Origin: AC-32 sp036265535 | GTDB taxonomy: Bacteria > Actinomycetota > Thermoleophilia > Gaiellales > Gaiellaceae | Direction: 5' to 3' | Assembly (NCBI GenBank): GCA_036265535.1 | Contig: DATAOV010000083.1 | Location: 1 to 57,531 of the forward strand | Length of the DNA: 57,531 bases | In this document: positions 19,263-26,662 of the stretch, in pieces | Position numbering within the stretch: position 1 is the first letter of the stretch | Layout of the letters: each line of letters starts with the position of its first letter | Translations under genes and position numbers: made by a program | Notes under the pieces: generated by a model | The model's input: the letters and a program-made list of their open reading frames with translations, nothing else | The model's database searches: none | What the model was told of the DNA's origin: nothing

Positions 19263-20516
19263 GTGTTCTCCTGGCTGGCGAATGCGTGGCGCGTGCCGGA
19301 GCTCCGGAAGCGCGTCCTCTTCACCGCGATGGTGCTGGGCCTCTACCGGCTCGGCTCGTGGATTCCCGCGCCTGGAGTCGACTCCGACTCGATCAAGCAG
19401 TACTTCAGCAACCAGGGTGGCACGATCCTCGGCCTGCTGAACGTCTTCTCGGGCGGAGCGCTCTCGCAGTTCTCGCTGTTCGCACTCGGGATCATGCCGT
19501 ACGTCACGGCCTCGATCATCCTGCAGCTCCTGACGGTCGTGATCCCGAAGTTGGAGCAGCTGCAGAAGGAAGGCGAGTCCGGCTACGCCAAGATCAACCA
19601 GTACACGCGCTACCTAACAGTCGTGCTCGCGGCTGCCCAGGCCACCGGCTACGCGTACCTCTTCCAGCGCCAGGGCGCGCTGAACGCGAACGCCGGCCGC
19701 ACCGTCCTGATCGTGATCACGCTCACCGCCGGCACGACCTTGCTCATGTGGATGGGCGAGATGGTCACGAAGCGGGGGATCGGCAACGGCATCTCGCTGC
19801 TGATCTTCGCGTCGATCCTCGCCTCCGCGCCCGCGGGCGTGACCGCCTGGTACAACGGCGGCCCGATGGAGAAGCTGTTCTTCCCGCTGATCGCGATCGG
19901 GATCGTCGTCGCGGTCGTCTTCATCCAGGAAGGGCAGCGGCGGATCCCCATCCAGTACGCCAAGCGCATGGTGGGTCGCCGGATGACCACGGGCGACTCG
20001 ACCTATATGCCGCTGCGCGTGAACATGGCCGGCGTCATCCCGATCATCTTCGCGGCCGCGGTGATGGCCTTCCCGCCGACGATCGGCCAGTACTTCCCGC
20101 AGACGCAAACCTTCGTCAACCGGCACTTCCAGCCGTCGAGCCTCACGTACCTCACGCTCGAGGCCTTCCTGATCATCGTCTTCACCTACTTCTACACGGC
20201 CGTGCAGTTCAATCCCGTCGACCAGGCCGACAATCTGCGCAAGCAAGGCGGCTACATCCCAGGCATCCGCCCGGGGCCGCCGACAGCGCAGTACCTCGAC
20301 CGCGTATTGACGAGGCTGACCCTGCCGGGGTCGATCTACCTGGCCCTGGTCGCCGTTCTGCCCAGCCTCTTCATCCGTTACGGCGGCTTCTCGCAGGCGA
20401 CCTCGCGCGCGCTTGGAGGTACCTCGGTGCTGATCGTGGTCGGCGTGGCCCTCGACACGATGCGCCAGATGGAGTCGCAGATGATGATGCGCTCCTACGA
20501 AGGCTTCCTCAAGTAG
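19263..20516 (+). CDS. secY: Preprotein translocase subunit SecY
   Basis: SecY forms the membrane channel for Sec-dependent export. The 417-residue protein starts at GTG 19263, directly after the rplO stop. It shows ten transmembrane helices, the plug-region motif GGALSQFSLFALGIMPYVTASI, and family blocks RNMAGVIP-like RVNMAGVIPIIFA and QADNLRKQGGYIPGIRPG. The C terminus is typical. Its position behind rplO is conserved in bacteria; adk starts 2 nt after its stop. Confidence 0.98.
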   Translation: MFSWLANAWRVPELRKRVLFTAMVLGLYRLGSWIPAPGVDSDSIKQYFSNQGGTILGLLNVFSGGALSQFSLFALGIMPYVTASIILQLLTVVIPKLEQLQKEGESGYAKINQYTRYLTVVLAAAQATGYAYLFQRQGALNANAGRTVLIVITLTAGTTLLMWMGEMVTKRGIGNGISLLIFASILASAPAGVTAWYNGGPMEKLFFPLIAIGIVVAVVFIQEGQRRIPIQYAKRMVGRRMTTGDSTYMPLRVNMAGVIPIIFAAAVMAFPPTIGQYFPQTQTFVNRHFQPSSLTYLTLEAFLIIVFTYFYTAVQFNPVDQADNLRKQGGYIPGIRPGPPTAQYLDRVLTRLTLPGSIYLALVAVLPSLFIRYGGFSQATSRALGGTSVLIVVGVALDTMRQMESQMMMRSYEGFLK

Positions 20517-20518
20517 CG

Positions 20519-21100
20519 ATGCCGCTGGACATCCTCCTGCTCGGCCCCCAGGGCGCGGGCAAGGGAACTCAGGGGAAGTTGATCTCCCGCGAGTACGGCG
20601 TTCCCCACATCGCCACAGGCGACATCCTCCGAGAGGCCATCGCCGAGGGCACCGAGCTCGGGCGAACGGCGGAGCCGCTGCTCAACTCGGGAAAGCTGGT
20701 GCCGGACGGGATCATGATCGACCTGATACGCGACCGGCTGGCTCACGAGGACACCGAGCGCGGGTTCGTCCTCGACGGCTTCCCGCGGACCGCGCCCCAG
20801 GCCGAAGCCCTCGACGAGATGCTGACCGAGATCGACCGTCCGCTGGGGATCGTCTTCGAGTTCCAGCTGCCCGAGGAGCTGTCCGTCGAGCGCCTGCTCC
20901 ACCGCGCGCGGGAGGAGGGCCGAGCCGACGACACGCCGGAAGCGATCCGCACGCGCCTCCGTCTCTACAACGAGCAGACCGCGCCGCTGATCGAGTACTA
21001 CCGGGCACGCGGCATCCTCGTCCCGGTGCACGCAGAGGCGTCGGTCGACGACGTTTTCGGGGAGATCCAGCAGGCGCTCGAGCAGGTGGCGGTCCGGTGA
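20519..21100 (+). CDS. adk: Adenylate kinase
   Basis: Converts ATP and AMP to two ADP. The 193-residue protein starts at ATG 20519 (MPLDILLLGPQGAGKGTQG), with the P-loop GPQGAGKGT at the N terminus. It has the AMP-binding segment GDILREAIAEGTELG and GFVLDGFPRT. The LID region is short (RAREEGRADDTPEAIRTRL), so this is the short-type enzyme with no zinc site. The gene sits between secY and map, the usual place, and its end overlaps map (GTGA). Confidence 0.98.
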   Translation: MPLDILLLGPQGAGKGTQGKLISREYGVPHIATGDILREAIAEGTELGRTAEPLLNSGKLVPDGIMIDLIRDRLAHEDTERGFVLDGFPRTAPQAEALDEMLTEIDRPLGIVFEFQLPEELSVERLLHRAREEGRADDTPEAIRTRLRLYNEQTAPLIEYYRARGILVPVHAEASVDDVFGEIQQALEQVAVR

Positions 21101-21861
21101 TCATCCGGAAGGCTCCGGCAGAGATCGACCGGATGGCGCGGGCCGGAGCGGTCGTCGCCGACACGCTCGCGCTGATCGGCGAGCGCGCTCGGCCCGGCGT
21201 CACGACCCAGGAGCTCGACGAGCTCGCGGACGAGTACATCCGCTCCCGCGACGGCGTTCCGACGTTCAAGGGCTACCGCGGCTACCCGGCCTCGATCTGC
21301 ACGTCACCGAACGACATGGTCGTCCACGGGATCCCGGGCCCCTACTCGCTCGGCGAGGGCGACGTGCTCTCGGTCGACGTGGGCGTGACGCTCGGCGGGT
21401 TCGTGGCGGACTCCGCCTACACGTTCCCGATCGGCGAGACCTCCGCCGACGCCGAGCGCCTGCTCGAGGGCTGCCAGGCGGCCCTGGCGGCCGGGATCGA
21501 GCAGTGCCGCGTCGGCAACCGGCTCTCGGACATTTCGCACGCCATCCAGCGGGTGACCGAGGAGCACGGCTACTCCGTCGTTCGCAGCCTGGTCGGCCAC
21601 GGCGTCGGCCGGGCGATGCACGAAGAGCCGCAGATCCCGAACTTCGGCGAGCCGGGCCGGGGCCCGCTGCTCTCGGAGGGGATGACCTTTGCGATCGAGC
21701 CGATGATCAACGCCGGCAGCCCCGAGGTCGTCCTGCACGAGGACGAATGGTCGATCTCGACGTCCGACCATTCGCTCTCCGCCCATTTCGAGCACACGGT
21801 GGCGATAACGGATGAAGGGCCGAGGATCCTGACCGCGGCGCAGACGGCCGTCAGTACGTGA
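21097..21861 (+). CDS. map: Methionine aminopeptidase, type I
   Basis: Removes the initiator methionine from new proteins. The 254-residue protein starts at GTG 21097, overlapping the adk TGA. All metal ligands are visible: Asp in SVDVGVTLGGFVADSAYTF (two Asp), His in GHGVGRAMHEEPQIPN, Glu in FAIEPMI and Glu in HFEHTVAIT. Length and order fit the bacterial type Ia enzyme. Its stop overlaps the start of the next gene by 4 nt, where most relatives carry infA. Confidence 0.98.
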   Translation: MIIRKAPAEIDRMARAGAVVADTLALIGERARPGVTTQELDELADEYIRSRDGVPTFKGYRGYPASICTSPNDMVVHGIPGPYSLGEGDVLSVDVGVTLGGFVADSAYTFPIGETSADAERLLEGCQAALAAGIEQCRVGNRLSDISHAIQRVTEEHGYSVVRSLVGHGVGRAMHEEPQIPNFGEPGRGPLLSEGMTFAIEPMINAGSPEVVLHEDEWSISTSDHSLSAHFEHTVAITDEGPRILTAAQTAVST

Positions 21862-22940
21862 GCGCCGACCCGCGTGTCGAGGCCTACGCGGCGCTCCTGG
21901 TGGAGACGTGCGTCGACGTGCAGCCCGGCTGGCAGGTGCTCGTGAACGGGGGCCACCTCGCGCGACCGCTCCTCGAGGAGGTCAGCCGCGCGATCGGCAG
22001 GCGCGGCGCCTATGCGATCCAGCGCGCGAGCCTGACCGGCTGGGGGACGAACATCCCGTGGGCGCAAGAGGCGCCCGAAGAGCTGCTCGCCTCGCCGGCG
22101 CCGATCGAGGCCTACGCGCTCGACAACGCAGATGGGCTGATCTCGATCGAGGCTCCCGAGAACACGCGCGAGCTGACGGGTCTCGCGGCCGAGCGGCTCT
22201 CACGCCTTCAGTCCGGTCTGCGCCCGCACCTGGAGCGCGTGTTCACGCACGAGCTGAAGTGGGTCGGGTGCCAGTACCCGACGGCATCGCTTGCGCAGGA
22301 GGCGGGCCTCTCGCTCCAGGAGTTCGAGGACTTCCTCTACGGCGCCTGCCTGCTCGACTGGGACGCCGAGCGCGAGCGGATGGCCCGGTACGCCCAGCAG
22401 TTCGACGACGCCGAGGAGGTCAGGATCGTCGCGAACCGGACCGACATCCGCCTCGGCCTCGCCGGCCGCTCGGCCGAGATCGACGCCGGGGGCGCCAACA
22501 TGCCCGGCGGCGAGTTCTTCTTCTCGCCGGTCGAGGATTCGGCCGAGGGAGAGATCGTGTTCGACGAGTTCCCCGCCGTCTACAACGGCCGCGAGGTGAC
22601 CGGGATCGCGCTCCGCTTCGAGGGCGGCCTCGTCGTCGAGGCCTCGGCCGCGTCGAACGAGGAGTTCCTGACCGAGATGCTCGACCTGGACGAGGGCGCG
22701 CGCCGGCTCGGAGAGCTCGGCATCGGCTGCAACCCCGGGATCACCCGCTACATGAAGAACACGCTCTTCGACGAGAAGATCGACGGCACCGCCCATCTCG
22801 CGCTCGGAAACGGACTACCCGAGGTCGGAGGGACCAACGTCAGCCAGCTGCACTGGGACATCGTCAAGGACCTACGCGAAGGCGGCAGGATCGAGGTAGA
22901 CGGCCGCCTCGTGCAGGAGAGCGGCCGCTGGCTGGTTTAA
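21858..22940 (+). CDS. M29-family (thermophilic type) metalloaminopeptidase
   Basis: A 360-residue peptidase of the M29 family, which removes N-terminal residues using two metal ions. The start is GTG 21858, overlapping the map stop (GTGA). Expected ligand regions are present: Glu in NMPGGEFFFSPVED, Glu and His in FDEKIDGTAHLALGNG, and His/Asp in LHWDIVKDL near the C terminus. Its place directly behind map suggests that two aminopeptidases are co-expressed with the translation machinery. The gene occupies the position usually held by infA. A hairpin with a T6 run lies 22 nt after the stop. Substrate range cannot be told. Confidence 0.93.
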   Translation: MSADPRVEAYAALLVETCVDVQPGWQVLVNGGHLARPLLEEVSRAIGRRGAYAIQRASLTGWGTNIPWAQEAPEELLASPAPIEAYALDNADGLISIEAPENTRELTGLAAERLSRLQSGLRPHLERVFTHELKWVGCQYPTASLAQEAGLSLQEFEDFLYGACLLDWDAERERMARYAQQFDDAEEVRIVANRTDIRLGLAGRSAEIDAGGANMPGGEFFFSPVEDSAEGEIVFDEFPAVYNGREVTGIALRFEGGLVVEASAASNEEFLTEMLDLDEGARRLGELGIGCNPGITRYMKNTLFDEKIDGTAHLALGNGLPEVGGTNVSQLHWDIVKDLREGGRIEVDGRLVQESGRWLV

Positions 22941-22962
22941 GCGGTTTGCTACCATACTCAGC

Positions 22963-22984
22963 CGCGGCGGGAGCCGTGTTTTTT
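22963..22984 (+). terminator. Intrinsic terminator or attenuator before rpmJ
   Basis: CGCGGC (22963-22968) pairs with GCCGTG (22973-22978), including one G-T pair, around a GGGA tetraloop, followed by TTTTTT at 22979-22984. It separates the map/M29 end of the spc part from rpmJ-rpoA. A TACCAT hexamer at 22950-22955 lies just before it, identical to the str -10, but I see no good -35 for it. Confidence 0.6.
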
Positions 22985-23013
22985 CGTGTCTACGAGCGGT
23001 CGAATGAGGAGAG

Positions 23014-23127
23014 ATGAAGGTCAGAGCATCGGTAAAGCCCATGTGTGAGCGCTGCCGCGTGATCAAGCGGCACGGCAAGACCATGGTCATCTGCACGAAC
23101 CCGCGCCACAAGCAGAGGCAGGGCTAG
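23014..23127 (+). CDS. rpmJ: 50S ribosomal protein L36, zinc-binding form
   Basis: A 37-residue protein starting at ATG 23014 (MKVRASVKPMCERCRVIKR) after GAGGAGAG. The zinc site is complete: Cys11, Cys14, Cys27 and His32, so this is the C+ form. L36 is the smallest 50S protein and packs near the factor-binding region of 23S rRNA. It opens the alpha part of the superoperon. It is followed by the 163-nt structured spacer A2 before rpsM, whereas in most bacteria the two genes are nearly adjacent. Confidence 0.98.
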   Translation: MKVRASVKPMCERCRVIKRHGKTMVICTNPRHKQRQG

Positions 23128-23290
23128 TGGCTCCCCTGACACCATTCGGCGGCGCCTGGCCCGCTATCACGCCGCGCGATGCGGCGTCCTCGCTCGCGCC
23201 CGGGCTTCTCGGCCCGAGCACTCCCTGCGTCCTTGCCTCGCTTGGCGCTGGCGACCCAGTCATCGACCAATACGGCCAGGAGAGCCACTG
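23128..23290 (+). repeat. Structured spacer A2 between rpmJ and rpsM
   Basis: A 163-nt non-coding spacer. It has a 7-bp hairpin ACGCCGC-GCGAT-GCGGCGT (23169-23187) whose loop and right arm contain the shared core GATGCGGCGTCC (23178-23189). A second hairpin has a CGGGC/GCCCG stem. The block at 23216-23237 (GAGCACTCCCTGCGTCC...) matches 20 of 22 bases in the rpsQ-rplN spacer. The end GTCATCGACCAATACGG then leads into CCAGGAG, the rpsM ribosome site. Confidence 0.7.
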
Positions 23291-23674
23291 ATGGCGCGCA
23301 TCGCCGGAGTCAACCTCCCGAACCAGAAGCGGCTCGAGATCGGGCTGACCTACATCTACGGCATCGGCCAGTCGACCGCCAAGAAGATCTGCACGGAGAC
23401 CGGCCTCTCCACCGACGAGAAGATCAAGGACCTGACCGACGAGGAGATCACGAAGCTCCGCGAGTACATCGACTCCAACCTCCAGGTCGAGGGCGACCTT
23501 CGGCGCGAGCGTACGCAGGCGATCAAGCGCCTCGGCGAGATCGGCGCCTACCGGGGCATCCGCCACCGGCGCGGGCTGCCGGTCCGTGGCCAGCGCACGA
23601 AGACGAACGGGCGCACCAGGAAGGGCCCGAAGAAGACGGTCGGCCGCGGTAAGAAGGCGGCGACCAAGACCTGA
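23291..23674 (+). CDS. rpsM: 30S ribosomal protein S13
   Basis: S13 lies in the 30S head and bridges to L5 of the large subunit. The 127-residue protein begins MARIAGVNLPNQKRLEIGLTY, has YGIGQSTAKKIC and the C-terminal tRNA-contact tail RGLPVRGQRTKTNGRTRKGP. Full length. CCAGGAG lies upstream within spacer A2. The TGA overlaps the rpsK ATG (TGATG). Confidence 0.99.
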   Translation: MARIAGVNLPNQKRLEIGLTYIYGIGQSTAKKICTETGLSTDEKIKDLTDEEITKLREYIDSNLQVEGDLRRERTQAIKRLGEIGAYRGIRHRRGLPVRGQRTKTNGRTRKGPKKTVGRGKKAATKT

Positions 23675-24078
23675 TGGCACCTCCGCGTAGACAGGCGACC
23701 CGTGGTCGCGCGCGCCGCCGCGTGAAGAAGAACATCGCGATCGGCCAGGCACACATCAAGACCTCGTTCAACAACACGATCGTCTCCCTCACCGACAACG
23801 AGGGAAACGTGATCGCGTGGGAGTCCGCCGGTTCGGCCGGGTTCAAGGGCTCGCGCAAGTCGACCCCGTTCGCGGCGCAGGTCACCGCCGATGCCTGCGC
23901 GCGCAAGGGGATGGAGCACGGGCTCCAGAAGGTCGAGGTCTTCGTCAAGGGTCCCGGCTCGGGCCGCGAGACCGCGATCCGCTCGCTCCAGGCCGCGGGG
24001 CTCGAGATCCTCGGTGTGAAGGACGTCACCCCGCAGGCCCACAACGGCGTCCGCCCGAAGAAGCGGAGGCGCGTCTAG
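23674..24078 (+). CDS. rpsK: 30S ribosomal protein S11
   Basis: S11 forms part of the 30S platform and the mRNA exit site. The 134-residue protein starts at ATG 23674, overlapping rpsM. It contains AHIKTSFNNTIVSLTDNEGN, SAGSAGFKGSRKSTPFAAQ and the C-terminal GVKDVTPQAHNGVRPKKRRRV, the complete family signature. Its TAG overlaps the rpsD GTG by one base. Confidence 0.99.
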   Translation: MAPPRRQATRGRARRRVKKNIAIGQAHIKTSFNNTIVSLTDNEGNVIAWESAGSAGFKGSRKSTPFAAQVTADACARKGMEHGLQKVEVFVKGPGSGRETAIRSLQAAGLEILGVKDVTPQAHNGVRPKKRRRV

Positions 24079-24698
24079 TGGCCCGCGATCGCTCACCGAA
24101 GTGCCGGCAGTGCCGCCGAGAGGGCATGAAGCTCTTCCTCAAGGGCGAGCGCTGCCTGACCGAGAAATGCGCCATCGAGCGTCGTAGCTACCCGCCGGGC
24201 GAGCACGGCCGCGGCCGCATCAAGCAGTCCGAGTACCTTCTGCAGCTGCGCGAGAAGCAGAAGGCGCGCCGGTACTACGGCCTGCTCGAGAAGCAGTTCC
24301 GTACCTACTACTCCAAGGCCGCCAAGGGCTCCGGCATCACGGGCGAGACCCTGCTGCGGATGCTCGAGACGCGCCTCGACAACGTCATCTACCGGCTCGG
24401 CTTCGCAGCCTCGCGCGCGCAGGCCCGCCAGCTCGTCCGCCACGGGCATTTCCAGGTCAACGGCCGCCGCGTCAACATCCCCAGCTACCAGGTGAAGCCG
24501 GACGACGTGGTCATGCTCCGGCCGGGCAGCTCGGCCGAGCAGGTCGTTCGCGACGCGACCGACCTCACCGCCTCCGTGACGCCATGGCTCCAGGCCGACC
24601 ACGACGGCCTCACCGGCAAGGTGCTCAAGTGGCCGGAGCGTGAAGAGATCGACACCCCCGTCCAGGAATCATTGATCGTCGAGCTCTACTCGAAGTAG
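24078..24698 (+). CDS. rpsD: 30S ribosomal protein S4, zinc-binding form
   Basis: S4 initiates 30S assembly and guards the mRNA entry. I start it at GTG 24078, inside the rpsK stop (TAGTG), giving 206 residues (MARDRSPKCRQCRREGMKLF). Four N-terminal cysteines (9, 12, 26, 31) form the zinc site of the C+ form. The S4 RNA-binding domain covers about 95-155 (RLDNVIYRLGFAASRAQARQ). In many bacteria S4 represses the alpha operon; no separate leader for that is evident here. rpoA follows after 19 nt. Confidence 0.98.
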   Translation: MARDRSPKCRQCRREGMKLFLKGERCLTEKCAIERRSYPPGEHGRGRIKQSEYLLQLREKQKARRYYGLLEKQFRTYYSKAAKGSGITGETLLRMLETRLDNVIYRLGFAASRAQARQLVRHGHFQVNGRRVNIPSYQVKPDDVVMLRPGSSAEQVVRDATDLTASVTPWLQADHDGLTGKVLKWPEREEIDTPVQESLIVELYSK

Positions 24699-24717
24699 CT
24701 CGTCCGAAAGGAAGGCA

Positions 24718-25698
24718 ATGGCAGTTCGAACCAGCTTGATGGAGTTCCAGATCCCGCGCATCGTCCACGAGGAGGTCGAGGACACCCGTGGCGTGTTTGT
24801 GATCGAGCCGCTCGATCGCGGCTTCGGCTACACGTTCGGGAACTCACTGCGCCGCGTGCTGCTCTCGTCGCTCGAGGGCGCCGCGGTCACCTCGGTCAAG
24901 ATCGAGGGTGTCGCGCACGAGTTCACGACGCTTCCGGGCGTCCGCGAGGACGTGACGGACATCCTGCTCAACTTCAAGAACCTGATCTGCCGGCTGCACG
25001 GCGAGTCGCCCGAGATCGAGGTGCGCCTTTCCAAGAAGGGCGCGGGAACCGTCAAGGCGTCCGACATCGAAGCGCCGGCGGAGCTCGAGATCCTCAACCC
25101 GGACCTCGAGATCGCGAACCTCTCCGACAAGGGCAAGCTCGAGGTGACGCTCACGATCGGCCGCGGCCGCGGCTACGTCCCGGCCGAGCTGAACCGTGGC
25201 CCGGAGCACACCATCGGCGTGATCCCGATCGACTCGATCTTCTCGCCGGTGCGGCGCGTCTCGTACGACGTCGAGGCCGCCCGCGTCGGGCAGCGCACCG
25301 ACTACGACAAGCTGCGCATCGACGTCACCACCGACGGCTCGATCGACCCGCGCGAGTCGATCGGCCAGGCGGCGGAGATCCTGATCCGCCAGCTCGCGAT
25401 CTTCACCGACCTCGACCGCATCGAGGGCTTCGGCGAGCAGGCAGCCGCCGAGACTCAGGCCGAGCCGGCGCTGGCTCACGGGATGGAGAACTTCCCGATC
25501 GAGGAGCTCGAGCTCGGGGTGCGCTCGTACAACTGCCTCAAGCGTGTGGGCATCGAGACGATCGGCGACCTGGTCACGAAGACCGAGAACGAGCTCGCCG
25601 CGATCCCGAACTTCGGCAAGAAGTCGATCGAAGAGGTCAAGGAGACGCTCGGCACCCACGGGCTGACGCTGCGCGGCGAAGAGGGCGCCTCCGCGTGA
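24718..25698 (+). CDS. rpoA: RNA polymerase alpha subunit
   Basis: The alpha dimer is the scaffold of RNA polymerase; its C-terminal domain binds UP elements and activators. The 326-residue protein has the N-terminal dimerisation domain (GFGYTFGNSLRRVLLSSLEG, near 40) and the C-terminal domain (about 250-320) with the helix-hairpin-helix region KRVGIETIGDLVTKTENEL. AAAGGAAGGCA precedes ATG 24718. Its end overlaps rplQ by 4 nt (GTGA). Confidence 0.99.
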   Translation: MAVRTSLMEFQIPRIVHEEVEDTRGVFVIEPLDRGFGYTFGNSLRRVLLSSLEGAAVTSVKIEGVAHEFTTLPGVREDVTDILLNFKNLICRLHGESPEIEVRLSKKGAGTVKASDIEAPAELEILNPDLEIANLSDKGKLEVTLTIGRGRGYVPAELNRGPEHTIGVIPIDSIFSPVRRVSYDVEAARVGQRTDYDKLRIDVTTDGSIDPRESIGQAAEILIRQLAIFTDLDRIEGFGEQAAAETQAEPALAHGMENFPIEELELGVRSYNCLKRVGIETIGDLVTKTENELAAIPNFGKKSIEEVKETLGTHGLTLRGEEGASA

Positions 25699-26129
25699 GG
25701 CACCGGCGGTCAGGCAGGAAGCTCGGCCGCGACGCCTCGCACCGCAAGGCGCTCTACGCCAACCTCGCGAGCGCGCTGATCGAGCACGGCCGAATCAGGA
25801 CGACCGCCGCCAAGGCGAAGGAGGTCAAGCCGATCGCCGAGCAGATGATCACGCTCGGGCGCCGCGGCGGCGTCCATGCGCGGCGGCAGGCTCTCGCCTG
25901 CCTGCGCTCGCAGGACGTCGTGCACAAGCTGTTCAGCGACGTCGGGCCGCGCTTCGCCGACCGGAACGGCGGCTACTCCCGGATCGTCCGCATCGGGCCC
26001 CGGCAGGGCGACGCCGCCGAGATGGTCTACCTCGAGCTCGTGGACTTCACGCCGGACGGGACGATCGAGCCTCGCCCGCGTGCCCGTCGCGAGGAAGAGC
26101 CCGAGGCGGTCTCAGCCGCTGACGCCTAG
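25695..26129 (+). CDS. rplQ: 50S ribosomal protein L17
   Basis: L17 lies at the tunnel exit region. The 144-residue protein starts at GTG 25695 (MRHRRSGRKLGRDASHRKAL), overlapping rpoA. It contains HGRIRTTAAKAKEVKPIAEQMI and NGGYSRIVRIGPRQGDAAEM, then a short charged tail. It is the last gene of the superoperon. Its final 18 nt overlap the end of the convergent VIT-family gene, and no hairpin terminator is visible between them. Confidence 0.99.
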   Translation: MRHRRSGRKLGRDASHRKALYANLASALIEHGRIRTTAAKAKEVKPIAEQMITLGRRGGVHARRQALACLRSQDVVHKLFSDVGPRFADRNGGYSRIVRIGPRQGDAAEMVYLELVDFTPDGTIEPRPRARREEEPEAVSAADA

Positions 26130-26585
26130 GCCGGCGCTCACGGCGGCGATCACGAGCCCCGCCAGCGTCACGTAGCCCAGCGAGCCCACGAAGCTCGTCT
26201 GGAAGAACCGCCAACGCAGGTAGGCGAGGGCGACGAGCTCGAACGCGACCACGACGGTGGCGGTAGCGATGGCGACCTCGTAGTGCGGGATCAGGAACGG
26301 CAGTGTGTGCAGGATGCCGCCGAGGAACGTCCCCACGCCAGTGATCGCGCCGCGGGCGAGCGGGCTCCCGCGGCCGGTCAGCTCGCCGGTGTCCGAGAGT
26401 CCCTCCGAGTACGCCATGCTGATGCCGGCCGCGATCGCGGTAGCGGTGCCGGCGATGAAGGCGACGTGCGGCTCGTGCGTGTACAGCGCGACCGAGAAGA
26501 TGGGCGCGATCGTGGACAACGACCCGTCGATCAGGCCGGTGAGCGCGGGCTGAACCCGCTGAAGGAGGAATGCGCGCTCGGTCAT
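26112..26585 (-). CDS. VIT1/CCC1-family membrane protein
   Basis: A 157-residue integral membrane protein with about four or five helices. The N-terminal segment QPALTGLIDGSLSTIAPIFS and the following SMAYSEGLSDTGELTGRG match the membrane domain of VIT/CCC1-type iron or manganese exporters, including the form fused to ferritin-like domains elsewhere. Acidic residues in helix 1 and the Ser-Glu-Gly segment are kept. No ferritin-like part is present here. Translation starts at ATG 26585; a TATACT hexamer ends 6 nt before it, so the mRNA is probably leaderless. A TAAGG-AACA-CCTTA palindrome lies upstream. The transported metal is not known from sequence. Confidence 0.85.
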   Translation of the reverse strand: MTERAFLLQRVQPALTGLIDGSLSTIAPIFSVALYTHEPHVAFIAGTATAIAAGISMAYSEGLSDTGELTGRGSPLARGAITGVGTFLGGILHTLPFLIPHYEVAIATATVVVAFELVALAYLRWRFFQTSFVGSLGYVTLAGLVIAAVSAGLGVSG

Positions 26586-26591
26586 GAATAG

Positions 26592-26597
26592 AGTATA
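26592..26597 (-). promoter_or_regulatory. Leaderless -10 element of the VIT-family gene
   Basis: TATACT on the minus strand lies 6 nt before the ATG, so transcription should begin at or next to the start codon. No Shine-Dalgarno site is present. A weak -35 (TGGTGA) lies 16 nt further upstream. Confidence 0.55.
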
Positions 26598-26624
26598 CCA
26601 ACCAAAACGCAGGTCACCAGAGCA

Positions 26625-26638
26625 TAAGGAACACCTTA
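26625..26638. promoter_or_regulatory. TAAGG-N4-CCTTA palindrome in the VIT/truA divergent region
   Basis: A perfect 5-bp inverted repeat with a 4-nt centre, upstream of the VIT-family promoter and 24 nt before the truA GTG. Its half-sites resemble those bound by DtxR/IdeR-type metal regulators, but it is shorter than the full IdeR box. Confidence 0.4.
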
Positions 26639-26662
26639 CAAGCCGAGTCAGGGGCTCCTGAC

